In this document: positions 33,760 to 42,324 of the stretch, in pieces | Numbering within the stretch: position 1 is the first letter of the stretch | How the letters are laid out: every line of letters starts with the position of its first letter | NCBI RefSeq assembly: GCF_028281305.1 | Contig: NZ_JANQKD010000003.1 | Coordinates: 62,001 to 126,000, forward strand | Length of the DNA stretch: 64,000 nt | Direction: 5' to 3' | DNA from: Pelagibius sp. | GTDB lineage: Bacteria; Pseudomonadota; Alphaproteobacteria; Kiloniellales; Kiloniellaceae | Translations under genes and position numbers: made by a program | Notes under the pieces: model-generated | What the model was told of the DNA's origin: nothing | The model's input: only the letters and a program-made list of their open reading frames with translations | Databases searched by the model: none

Positions 33760-35010
33760 ATGACCGTTCTTGTTTCCGGGGCCGGCATCGGCGGCCTCAC
33801 CCTGGCGCTCAGCCTCGATCAGGCCGGCATCCCCGTAAAGGTCTTCGAAGCGGTCCGGGAACTGAAGCCGCTGGGCGTCGGTATCAACCTGCAACCCCAT
33901 GCAGTGCGCGAGTTGACCGAGCTCGGCCTGCTGGAGGATCTCGACCGGATCGCGCTGCGGACCCGCGAGGTGGCCTACTTCTCCACCGGCGGCAAGCTGA
34001 TCTGGAAGGAGCCGCGGGGCCAGAGCGCCGGCTACGACTGGCCGCAGTTCTCCATTCATCGCGGCAAGCTGCAGATGATGCTGCTGGAGACGGCGCAGGC
34101 ACGGCTGGGGCCGGAAGCGATCCGCAGCGGAACGGCCGTCGAGGCCTGGCGCGAAACAGCAGAGGGCGTGGAGGTCGATCTTTCCGAGCGGGAGACCGGC
34201 AGGTCTCTGGGGACCGAACGCGGCAGCCTTTTCGTCGCGGCCGACGGCATCCACTCGACCGCCCGGGCAGAGCTCTATCCCGACGAGGGCCTGCCGGTCT
34301 GGGGCGGGATCATGATGTGGCGCGGCGTCACCCGCGGCCCGCGCTTCCTGGGCGGGGCCGCCATGGCCATGGCCGGCTGCAAGGCGCGCAAGTTCGTCTG
34401 CTACCCGCTCTCCGAGGACGCGGACGGCGCCGTCATCAACTGGATCGCCGATCTGGCGATGCCGCCGGACACCCTCTGGAAGCGGGAGGACTGGAACCGC
34501 AAGAGCGCGCTCGATGACTTCCTGCCGCGCTTTGCCGACTGGCACTTCGACTGGCTGGACGTCCCGACGATCATCCGCCAGGCCGAAAGCGTCTACGAAT
34601 ACCCCATGGTCGACCGCGACCCCCTGCCCCGCTGGACCCATGGCCGCATGACCCTGCTGGGCGACGCGGCCCATGCGATGTATCCGATCGGCTCCAACGG
34701 GGCGACCCAGGCCATCATCGATGCCCGGGTGCTGACCCGCGAACTGCTTCAAAGGGGGCTTTCGGCGGAGGCGCTCTCCGCCTACGATGACGAGCGCCGC
34801 CCGGCCACGGCGAAGATCGTCACGGCCAACCGCGGCGACGGGCCGGACAGGGTCCTCGACATCGTCGAGGAACGGGCACCAGGGGGATTCGAGAAGATTG
34901 AGGACGTGCTCAGCTATGAAGAGCTGGATCGCACCGCGAAAGCCTACAAGCACATCGCCGGCTTCGATGTGGAAACGCTGAACGCCCGCCCATCGATCGT
35001 CGCCGTCTGA
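33760..35010 (+). CDS. FAD-dependent aromatic-type monooxygenase
   Basis: This 416-residue class A flavoprotein hydroxylase has the FAD-binding GAGIGG at 7-12 and the second FAD motif LLGDAAHAMYPIGSNG near 290-305. The start follows AGGAGA. Relatives hydroxylate salicylate, 3-hydroxybenzoate or related ring acids with NAD(P)H and O2. It is embedded between the binding-protein and membrane genes of a TRAP transporter, so its substrate is probably the imported acid (inference). Confidence 0.9.
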   Translation: MTVLVSGAGIGGLTLALSLDQAGIPVKVFEAVRELKPLGVGINLQPHAVRELTELGLLEDLDRIALRTREVAYFSTGGKLIWKEPRGQSAGYDWPQFSIHRGKLQMMLLETAQARLGPEAIRSGTAVEAWRETAEGVEVDLSERETGRSLGTERGSLFVAADGIHSTARAELYPDEGLPVWGGIMMWRGVTRGPRFLGGAAMAMAGCKARKFVCYPLSEDADGAVINWIADLAMPPDTLWKREDWNRKSALDDFLPRFADWHFDWLDVPTIIRQAESVYEYPMVDRDPLPRWTHGRMTLLGDAAHAMYPIGSNGATQAIIDARVLTRELLQRGLSAEALSAYDDERRPATAKIVTANRGDGPDRVLDIVEERAPGGFEKIEDVLSYEELDRTAKAYKHIAGFDVETLNARPSIVAV

Positions 35011-35013
35011 TCC

Positions 35014-35562
35014 GTGACCAGCGCAGAGGCAGCGGGGGTCGCCCCCCAACTGGAAGCCCGCGTCGGGCGCGCGCTCGGCGCGGTCTGCCGCATCCTTGCC
35101 CTGGCCGGCGGCGTGGTGCTGACCGCCATCGCGCTGATGACCGTGGTCTCGATCATCGGACGCGGTTTTTCCTTTGCCGGATTGGGACCCGTACCAGGCG
35201 ACTTCGAGCTGGTGGAGGCGGGCTGTGCGATCGCGGTCTTTGCCTTTCTGCCCTGGTGTCAGTACCGCCGCGGCCATGTCACCGTGGATATCTTCATCTC
35301 CCGCCTGCCGGTGAGGGCCCAGGCGACGCTGGCGATGGTCGGCAACATCGCCCTCACCGCCGCCGCCGGGCTGATCGCCTGGCGGCTCTGGTTCGGCATG
35401 CTCGACAAGTTCTCCTACGGCGAAACGACCATGATCCTGGGCTTCAAGCTGGGCTATGCCTACGCGGCAGCCTTTCCCGGGGCGGTTTTCTTCGCGCTCG
35501 TCTGCCTCTACACCGTCTGGCGCAGCCTCAATGAGGCGATCCGCAGGCAGGAGATACGATGA
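35014..35562 (+). CDS. TRAP transporter small permease DctQ (first system)
   Basis: This 182-residue protein has four hydrophobic segments, the standard DctQ plan. It starts with GTG 3 bases after the hydroxylase stop. The RRGHVTVDIF stretch is family-typical. Its end overlaps the DctM start by 4 bases. Confidence 0.92.
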   Translation: MTSAEAAGVAPQLEARVGRALGAVCRILALAGGVVLTAIALMTVVSIIGRGFSFAGLGPVPGDFELVEAGCAIAVFAFLPWCQYRRGHVTVDIFISRLPVRAQATLAMVGNIALTAAAGLIAWRLWFGMLDKFSYGETTMILGFKLGYAYAAAFPGAVFFALVCLYTVWRSLNEAIRRQEIR

Positions 35563-36881
35563 GCGGCCTTGCCCTCTCCGCCCTCGCCTTTGCAGTGATG
35601 CTTGGGCTGATCTTCCTGCGCATGCCCATCGGCGCGGCCATGCTGCTGACCGGCCTGGCCGGCACCTGGATCGTCACCGGCACGCCGGTGCCGGTTCTCG
35701 CCCAGATGAAATCGCTGACCTACGACACCTTCTCCAGCTACTCGCTCTCCATCGTGCCGCTGTTCCTGCTGATGGGGCAGTTCGCGGCCAAGTCCGGCAT
35801 GTCGGAAAGCCTGTTCCGTGCCGCCGCCGACTGGCTGGGCCACCGCCGCGGCGGCGTCGCCATGGCCGCCGTCGGGGCCTGCGGCGGCTTCGGCGCGGTC
35901 TGCGGCTCCTCGCTGGCCACCGCCGCCACCATGGGGCAGGTCGCCCTGCCGGAGATGCGGCGCCTGCGCTTCTCCGATGCGCTCTCCACCGGCGTGCTGG
36001 CGGCCGGCGGCACACTCGGAATCCTGATCCCACCCTCGGTCATCCTGGTGATCTACGCCATCCTGACCGAACAGAACATCATCAAGATGTTCGTTGCTGC
36101 GCTGGTGCCCGGCATCCTGGCGGCACTGGGATACATGGCCACGGTCGCAATCTATGCCCGCGTAAGGCCCGAAGCAGCCCAGACCGCCCCCCGCGTCCCC
36201 TATCGGGAGCGCTTCCGGGCCCTGGCCGCCATCTGGCCGGTGGTCTTCATTTTCGCCCTCGTCATCGGCGGCATCTATCTCGGCTGGTTCACGCCGACCG
36301 AGGCGGCGGCCATCGGCGCCGTCGCCACCGGCGCCTATGCCCTTGCGGTCGGCCGGCTCAGCCGCCGGGACTTCGTCGACTGCGTCCTGGGCGCGGCCTC
36401 AGCCACCGCCATGATCTTTTTCATCGTGCTGGGCGCCCAGGCGCTGAACACCTTTCTCGCCCTGACCCAGACGCCCCAGGCCGCCGCCGACTGGGTCTCG
36501 GCCTCCGGGCTCTCGCCCTGGGTGGTGCTGACCCTGATCCTGGCCTGCTACCTGGTCTTCGGCTGCGTCATGGACTCGCTCTCCATGATCCTGCTCACCA
36601 TCCCGATCTTCTTCCCCATCGTCATGGCTCTGGACTTCGGCCTGACGCCGGAGGAAACGGCCATCTGGTTCGGCATCCTCGCGCTGATGGTGGTGGAGGT
36701 CGGCCTGATCACGCCCCCTGTGGGCCTGAATCTGTTCATCATTCATTCCCTGGCGCGCGACATTCCTTTGAGCGTCACCTATCGCGGGGTGGCGCCCTTC
36801 GTGCTCAGCGACATCCTGCGCATTGTGGTGCTGGCGGCTTTTCCAGGGATCACGCTGTGGCTGATGCGGGCGATGTTCTGA
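35559..36881 (+). CDS. TRAP transporter large permease DctM (first system)
   Basis: This 440-residue membrane protein has about twelve hydrophobic segments. Family motifs include GACGGFGAVCGSSLATAATMG, ppsvilviYAILTE-like PPSVILVIYAILTEQN, and TPPVGLNLF near the C terminus. It forms the sodium-coupled channel with DctQ. The stop lies 1 base before the MarR gene. Confidence 0.95.
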   Translation: MSGLALSALAFAVMLGLIFLRMPIGAAMLLTGLAGTWIVTGTPVPVLAQMKSLTYDTFSSYSLSIVPLFLLMGQFAAKSGMSESLFRAAADWLGHRRGGVAMAAVGACGGFGAVCGSSLATAATMGQVALPEMRRLRFSDALSTGVLAAGGTLGILIPPSVILVIYAILTEQNIIKMFVAALVPGILAALGYMATVAIYARVRPEAAQTAPRVPYRERFRALAAIWPVVFIFALVIGGIYLGWFTPTEAAAIGAVATGAYALAVGRLSRRDFVDCVLGAASATAMIFFIVLGAQALNTFLALTQTPQAAADWVSASGLSPWVVLTLILACYLVFGCVMDSLSMILLTIPIFFPIVMALDFGLTPEETAIWFGILALMVVEVGLITPPVGLNLFIIHSLARDIPLSVTYRGVAPFVLSDILRIVVLAAFPGITLWLMRAMF

Positions 36882-36882
36882 A

Positions 36883-37374
36883 ATGACGCGCCCACCGCAA
36901 CACCTGGACTACGGCCTGCTGAACGGCCTGGGCGGACATCTCTTCCGCCATGCCTTCCTGCGCGGACAGCAGGTGTTCTCCGAGGTCTTCGCCGATCAGG
37001 CCATCACCCCGCTGCAGTTCATGACACTGGAACTGGTGATGCTGAACCCCGGGGTCAGCCACAAGGACATCTGCGCTGCCATGGCTTCCGCCCCCTCGGT
37101 CATGACGACTTCGCTGAAGCCACTGATCCGCGACGGCGTCCTGCTCCGCGAGCGGAAATCCGGCGACGGCCGGTCCATCGGCTATCGGCTTTCCGCCAAG
37201 GGCGAAACCTGGTTCAGGGCCATCCGCCCGCAGATCGATCTGGCGGAGGACAAGCTCTTCGCCGGTCTCAGTGCCGCGCAGCGCCGCGCGCTGCTGGAGG
37301 CCATCCGCCAGCTTACGGAGCGCGATGCTTTGAGCGGATACACAGAACCCGAAGGCCGTCGCGCCCGGCGCTGA
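36883..37374 (+). CDS. MarR-family regulator
   Basis: This 163-residue protein has a winged helix at about 45-110 (SHKDICAAMASAPSVMTTSLKPLIRDG, then the wing RKSGDGRSIGYRLS). MarR proteins of aromatic catabolism release DNA when the aromatic acid or its CoA ester binds. It is the last gene of the TRAP/hydroxylase operon and could bind the palindrome at 32394-32408. It faces the LysE-type gene across 33 bases. Confidence 0.92.
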   Translation: MTRPPQHLDYGLLNGLGGHLFRHAFLRGQQVFSEVFADQAITPLQFMTLELVMLNPGVSHKDICAAMASAPSVMTTSLKPLIRDGVLLRERKSGDGRSIGYRLSAKGETWFRAIRPQIDLAEDKLFAGLSAAQRRALLEAIRQLTERDALSGYTEPEGRRARR

Positions 37375-37407
37375 CCCGCGCGGCTGCGGCCTCAGGGTTT
37401 GTAAGGC

Positions 37408-38019
37408 TCAGCGCTCGGCGAGAGCCAGGCGCAGGCCGAGCAGGCCGAAGGCCCCGGCAAAGCCGCGCCGCAACCACAGCATGACCCTGGGCTTCGAGAT
37501 CACGTAGCGCCGGGTCGCCGAGGCGAAAGCGCCGTAGCCGACGAAGACGATGAAGGTCAGCGCCATGAAGGTGGCCGCCAGCACCAGCATCGAAGCGGTG
37601 GCGTTGGGCGCCGCCGCCGGCACGAACTGGGGCAGAAAGGCCAGGAAGAAAAGCGACAGCTTCGGATTCAGGATGTTCAGCAGGAAGCCGTTGACGATGA
37701 CCTTGATGCCGGAGACCGACGCGCTGCGCTCCGAAACCTCCAGGCTGCCGCCTTCCCGCAGAATGCCCCAGGCCATGTAGAGCAGATAGGCCACACCGAG
37801 ATACTTCACAATCTGGAACGCCAGGGCGGAGGTGTGCAGGAGGGCCGCCAGCCCGGCGATACTGGCCGCGATATGCGGCAGAATCCCAAGAGTGCAGCCG
37901 AAAGCCGCCAGAACGCTGGCCTGCCAGCCTTTGCTGAGCCCGTAGGCAAGGGTGTAGATGACCCCGGTTCCGGGCAGCAGGATGACCACGATGGAGGTCA
38001 GCAGATATTCGGCGGACAT
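37408..38019 (-). CDS. LysE/RhtB-family amino-acid exporter
   Basis: This 203-residue protein has six hydrophobic segments. The opening LLTSIVVILLPGTGVIYTLAYGLSKGWQ is the family signature. The ATG at 38019 was chosen over an upstream start because the signature begins nine residues later. Members export lysine, homoserine, threonine or related solutes. It lies downstream of the second TRAP operon in the same direction but 84 bases away. Confidence 0.92.
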   Translation of the reverse strand: MSAEYLLTSIVVILLPGTGVIYTLAYGLSKGWQASVLAAFGCTLGILPHIAASIAGLAALLHTSALAFQIVKYLGVAYLLYMAWGILREGGSLEVSERSASVSGIKVIVNGFLLNILNPKLSLFFLAFLPQFVPAAAPNATASMLVLAATFMALTFIVFVGYGAFASATRRYVISKPRVMLWLRRGFAGAFGLLGLRLALAER

Positions 38020-38103
38020 CGGAAACCCTTTCGAAGGCAGGCAGCGTGACAGCACAAAAGACCAGAGATCCAACGGCTTTTCAAGCCGGCCGGAAGGGCG
38101 CTG

Positions 38104-39405
38104 TCAGTTGAAGATGACCGCCGTGTCCGGGCCGAGGACCAGGTCCGGTAGCCAGAGGGTCAGCGCCGGCACGTAGGTGATGAGGATCAGGACCACGATC
38201 AGCGGGACCAGGAACGGGATGACTGCCATGGTGACCTTTTCGAAGGGCACCTTCCCCACCTCCACCATGATGTAGAGGCCGATCCCCATGGGCGGCGTGG
38301 CGATGCCGATGAGCAGTGCCAACTGCAGGACAATGCCGAAGTGGACGCGGTCGACCCCGAAGCTGTCGATCACCGGCAGCAGCATGGGAACCAGCATGAG
38401 CTTCGCCGGCACCCCCTCCACGACGCAGCCGATAAGCAGGACGAAGACGATCATCAGCGCCAGGAAGACGGCGCGGCTCTCGGTCAGCGCGAAGATCGCG
38501 TCCCCCAGCTTCTGCGGCACCTGCTCGATGGCCAGCAGCCAGCCCATGGCGATGGAAAAGCCGATGATGATCATGATCACCGAGGTCATCAGCATGGTGT
38601 CGGTGAGCGCCTTCCACAGCCGTGCCCAGGTCAGCGAGCGGTAGACGACGCCGAGCACCAGGCAGTAGAGGCAGGCCAGCACCCCAGCCTCGGTCGCGGT
38701 CACGATGCCGCCGAGGATCGAGCCCAGGATGATCCCCGGCGCGACGAGGGCCAGCACGCCGTCGATGCCGGTGCTCAGCACTTCCCGATGGCCGGCTCTC
38801 TCCTGCGTGGGGAAGTTGTGGCGAATGGCCAGGATGCGGTTGAAGGTCATCAGCGAGAGGCCGACGATCAGGCCGGGAACGACGCCGGCCAGAAACATCC
38901 GCTCGATAGACTGCTGAGCCAGAAAGGCATAGACGACGAGGCCGATGGAGGGCGGAATGATCGGCCCGACCACAGCCGAGCAGACCGTGACGGCCGCAGC
39001 GAACTCCGCCTTGTAGCCGCGCTCCTTCATCGCCTTGATCTCGATGGTACCGAGCCCGGCGCAGTCCGCCACGGCGGCGCCCGAAACCCCCGCGAAGATC
39101 ATTGACGAGAGAACGTTGACCTGCGCCAGCCCGGCCTTGAAGTGCCCCACCAGGGCATTGGCGAAGTTGAAGATGCGGTCGGTCATGCCGACCACGTTCA
39201 TCAGGTTGCCGGCCATGATGAAGAAAGGCACGGCAGCGAGGGAGGGTTTGTTCACCCCCTCCAGGATCTGCTGCGGGACGATGTAAAGGGCATCGGAAAA
39301 CTCAGAGGTCGCGAAGGCCAGGAGAACCGCCGCGCCGATGGCCATGGACACCGGCACCCGCAGCAGGATCAGCGCGATGAAGGCGATGAAGAGGACGGCG
39401 GCCAC
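38104..39405 (-). CDS. TRAP transporter large permease DctM (second system)
   Basis: This 433-residue protein has about twelve hydrophobic segments with DctM motifs such as FAGVSGAAVADCAGLGTIEI and IIPPSIGLVVYAFLA. It is clearly different from the first DctM in the window, so the two systems are not a recent duplication. It is the last gene of the P-Q-M set, 19 bases after DctQ. Confidence 0.95.
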   Translation of the reverse strand: MAAVLFIAFIALILLRVPVSMAIGAAVLLAFATSEFSDALYIVPQQILEGVNKPSLAAVPFFIMAGNLMNVVGMTDRIFNFANALVGHFKAGLAQVNVLSSMIFAGVSGAAVADCAGLGTIEIKAMKERGYKAEFAAAVTVCSAVVGPIIPPSIGLVVYAFLAQQSIERMFLAGVVPGLIVGLSLMTFNRILAIRHNFPTQERAGHREVLSTGIDGVLALVAPGIILGSILGGIVTATEAGVLACLYCLVLGVVYRSLTWARLWKALTDTMLMTSVIMIIIGFSIAMGWLLAIEQVPQKLGDAIFALTESRAVFLALMIVFVLLIGCVVEGVPAKLMLVPMLLPVIDSFGVDRVHFGIVLQLALLIGIATPPMGIGLYIMVEVGKVPFEKVTMAVIPFLVPLIVVLILITYVPALTLWLPDLVLGPDTAVIFN

Positions 39406-39424
39406 GCTCTCTCTGTCCCCTTTT

Positions 39425-39985
39425 CTAGCTGTCCACGGCCGGCAGCGTGTGCGGCTCCGGCCAGTCGAACCAGGCCTTCACGAAGTCCAGCAGGGCGTTC
39501 ATGAAGATCAGAAGGCAGGAGATTCCCAGCGGGATCGAAAGGGTGTAGCGCTCCAGTTCGCCCCAGGGCGTCACCACAGCGTCGATCACCCCGACCTGGG
39601 ATGCGATGATGGTGGGCATCTGCAGTAGGATCACGCCGGTCACCGTCATCACCACGAGGGCGACGAAGTAGCGCGTGCCGCGCATCGCGCCGTCCCCCAG
39701 GCGCAACACCACAAAGTCGACGGCAATATCCTTGCGGAAGCGGTAAACGGCATAGAAGCCGAAAAACGACATCCAGACGAAGAACTGCATCGTCCAGGGC
39801 CAGATCCAATAGAACGAGAGGTTCAGCGGACGCAGCAGGATGGTCGCCGCCGTGCCGATCAGCATCAGCAGAAGACAGAGGTTGGCGATTACCAGAAAGA
39901 CCCGGCCCAGGGCCTCCAGCAGACCGTCGAGGCGGAAGGCGAGCCGCGCCAGCGGCCCGCCTTCAAGGTGTTGTCCCCCCGACAC
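39425..39985 (-). CDS. TRAP transporter small permease DctQ (second system)
   Basis: This 186-residue protein has four hydrophobic segments and the usual RKDIAVDFVVLRL stretch between helices 2 and 3. It begins 3 bases after the binding-protein stop, so translation is coupled. Confidence 0.92.
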   Translation of the reverse strand: MSGGQHLEGGPLARLAFRLDGLLEALGRVFLVIANLCLLLMLIGTAATILLRPLNLSFYWIWPWTMQFFVWMSFFGFYAVYRFRKDIAVDFVVLRLGDGAMRGTRYFVALVVMTVTGVILLQMPTIIASQVGVIDAVVTPWGELERYTLSIPLGISCLLIFMNALLDFVKAWFDWPEPHTLPAVDS

Positions 39986-39988
39986 CGC

Positions 39989-40999
39989 TTACTGCGGGGT
40001 CCGTGTCGCCTCGACCATCGCCAGGAAACCCTTGGGCAGTTCCCCTTGGGACTCCAGGTCCTGATAGAACTGCGCCATGGACTCGACGAAAGGCTTACGA
40101 TCGATATTCACGAAGGTCACGCCCTGTTCTTTCATGCGGGCAATCGACTCCTCCGCTGCCGTACCCATGATGTCATGGCTGTAGGCACCGGCATCGACGT
40201 AAGCGCGGTTGACGGCATCCTGCAGTTCCGGGGCGAGCTTGTCGTAAGCCGCCTGGTTCGTCATGAAGCCAATCGATTGGTAGTACTCGTCATGGCGGAC
40301 CACGTGGGGTGCCACCTCGTAGAACCGCATGGACTCGACCAGGGCGATGGGGCTGTTCACCGCGCCGACAATCTTCTTGTCGATGGCCTGATAGACATCG
40401 GTCCAGGCCAGGGTCTTCACGTCCGCGCCGAGATGGGTCCAGGTCGCAATCGCGGTCTTGTTGGGATGCATGCGCAGCTTCAGACCTTTCATGTCCTCGT
40501 AGCTGCGCACGTCTTCATTCGTCACCATGACCCGGTAAGGCCCGCGGATGATCGCTGTCGGGTCGCCCAGCACGCCGACACCCGCCTGCTCCGAGGCATT
40601 CTTGAACCAGCCCTTGGCCATATCGCTGTTCATGAACCGCACCCAGTGGTCGCGGTCGTCGAAGAGGAAGGCAGCGCTGATCCAGGTGATTTCGGGCACC
40701 CACTTCTTCATGTAGGTGGAGCCCTCGGCATAGAGATGCACGGTGCCCAGCTTGAGCTGCTCCATCACCGCGTTGGTCTTGCCGAGCTGCTCGTTCGGAT
40801 ACATTTTGATCTTCAGCTTGCCGCCGCTGTATTCCTCGGTCAGGTCGGCGAAGCGCTGGAAAACTTTTCCTTCCGGGCTGTCGGGCGGCATCTTATGCGC
40901 CATCCGCCATTCCTCGGCTGCCTGCGCGGCAGAGAGTCCGGCGCCGACGGCCACGACAGCCCCCAGCAAAGCGGACATACAGGTTCTCAAGAGTGTCAT
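39989..40999 (-). CDS. TRAP transporter binding protein DctP (second system)
   Basis: This 336-residue periplasmic binding protein has a signal peptide (1-27, ending AQAAE). The family region around MKGLKLRMHPNKTAIATWTHLGA carries the ligand-binding Arg. It heads the P-Q-M operon and is divergent from the gene set at 41.3-45.6 kb, which probably degrades what it imports (inference). Confidence 0.93.
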   Translation of the reverse strand: MTLLRTCMSALLGAVVAVGAGLSAAQAAEEWRMAHKMPPDSPEGKVFQRFADLTEEYSGGKLKIKMYPNEQLGKTNAVMEQLKLGTVHLYAEGSTYMKKWVPEITWISAAFLFDDRDHWVRFMNSDMAKGWFKNASEQAGVGVLGDPTAIIRGPYRVMVTNEDVRSYEDMKGLKLRMHPNKTAIATWTHLGADVKTLAWTDVYQAIDKKIVGAVNSPIALVESMRFYEVAPHVVRHDEYYQSIGFMTNQAAYDKLAPELQDAVNRAYVDAGAYSHDIMGTAAEESIARMKEQGVTFVNIDRKPFVESMAQFYQDLESQGELPKGFLAMVEATRTPQ

Positions 41000-41345
41000 C
41001 GCTACCCCCTCTGATTACCGGCAGGGCCGGGCGCGGCCTGGCCGCAGAATGCGGCGCGTGATCCGGGATTGGCCGGCTGGTCTCCGGCCGCAAGAGGTGG
41101 GTCGCGCCGTCTTTCGCCTTTTGCGATACTCCCGGCATTAGATCGCATGCTGCGTTCGGCGGTCAATAGGGCCACCGGCGGCACTTACCGGGGGTAGTGC
41201 GGCATACCGGCGCTTCGGCTGACGCTTGCGCAGACCCAGGACTTGACGGTTACATCCTGGAACAGAAGTTTGCGCACAAACGGCGCAAAGATACGGGGTC
41301 ACGCCGAGAAGCGGGCCCGGCAGACAGTGAGGAGAGGACGGCAGG
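41000..41345. promoter_or_regulatory. Divergent control region between TRAP and catabolic genes
   Basis: This 346-base region holds no convincing gene. It contains an inverted repeat TTTGCGC-N7-GCGCAAA at 41269-41289 and a weaker one near 41181-41200 (GCACTTACC...GGTAGTGC). A TTGACG at 41243 could be a -35 element for the plus-strand genes. No regulator gene is adjacent. Confidence 0.45.
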
Positions 41346-42302
41346 ATGGCGGGCAAGGCCTTCGCATCCCAGGGCGACCTGGAGGAAAAGACGATCACCT
41401 TCGAGGAACTGGGCGATGGACTCTATGCCTATACGGCGGAGGGTGATCCCAATTCCGGCATCATCATCGGCGATGACTCCGTCATGGTGGTCGACACGCA
41501 GGCGACCCCGGTCATGGCCCAGGGGGTGATCGACCGCATCCGCGAAGTGACCGACAAACCCATCGACTATGTCGTACTCAGTCACTATCACGCCGTGCGC
41601 GTGCTCGGCGCTTCGGCCTACGGCGCCAGGCAGATCATCGCCAGCCGTGACACCCACGACCTGATCGTCGAACGTGGCCAGCAGGACTACGACTCCGAAG
41701 TCGGGCGCTTCCCGCGGCTCTTCCAGTCGGTGGAAACGGTGCCGGGCCTCACCTGGCCGAACGTGATTTTCGAAAGATCCCTCACCCTCCATCTGGGCCA
41801 GCGCGAGGTGCAGATCCTGCAGCTCGGCCGCGGCCACACCAAGGGCGACACCGTGGTCTGGCTGCCGAAGGAAAAAGTCCTCTTCGCCGGCGACCTGGTG
41901 GAGTTCGGTGCTACGCCCTATACCGGCGATGCCTATCTGAAGGACTGGCCCGAGACGCTGGGCCGCCTGCGTGACCTCGGGGCAGAGAAACTGGTGCCCG
42001 GGCGCGGCGCCGCCCTGAAGACCCCTGAAGCGGTGGAGGACGGCATCGCCGGCACGCAGGCTTTCCTGACCGAGATGTATCAGTCGGTGGCCAAAGGCGT
42101 GGCGGAAGGTAAGGCGCTGAAGGACATTTACGGCGAGACCTTCGAGCGGCTGGAACCCAAGTTCGGCGGCTGGGTGATCTTCGAGCACTGCATGCCCTTC
42201 GACGTCGCGCGGGCCTACGACGAGGCCTCCGGCATCACCGACCCCAGGATCTGGACTGCCGAGCGCGACGTGGAGATGTGGCGGGCCCTGGAACAGGACT
42301 AG
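41346..42302 (+). CDS. Metallo-beta-lactamase-fold protein with altered metal motif
   Basis: This 318-residue protein has the MBL fold. The metal motif HxHxDH reads H80-Y-H82-A-V84-R85, so both the Asp and the last His are gone. H164 (GRGHTKGDT) and D183 (FAGDL) remain, while the final His is Arg220 in VPGRGAA (usually PGHG). The site could still hold one metal through H80, H82, H164 and D183. The conserved rest of the fold argues against random decay. It has GAGGAGAGG before the start and begins the set with the hydroxylase, DUF2783 and CoA-transferase genes. Confidence 0.87.
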   Translation: MAGKAFASQGDLEEKTITFEELGDGLYAYTAEGDPNSGIIIGDDSVMVVDTQATPVMAQGVIDRIREVTDKPIDYVVLSHYHAVRVLGASAYGARQIIASRDTHDLIVERGQQDYDSEVGRFPRLFQSVETVPGLTWPNVIFERSLTLHLGQREVQILQLGRGHTKGDTVVWLPKEKVLFAGDLVEFGATPYTGDAYLKDWPETLGRLRDLGAEKLVPGRGAALKTPEAVEDGIAGTQAFLTEMYQSVAKGVAEGKALKDIYGETFERLEPKFGGWVIFEHCMPFDVARAYDEASGITDPRIWTAERDVEMWRALEQD

Positions 42303-42324
42303 TCGAAGACGAAACGCCGCGGGC

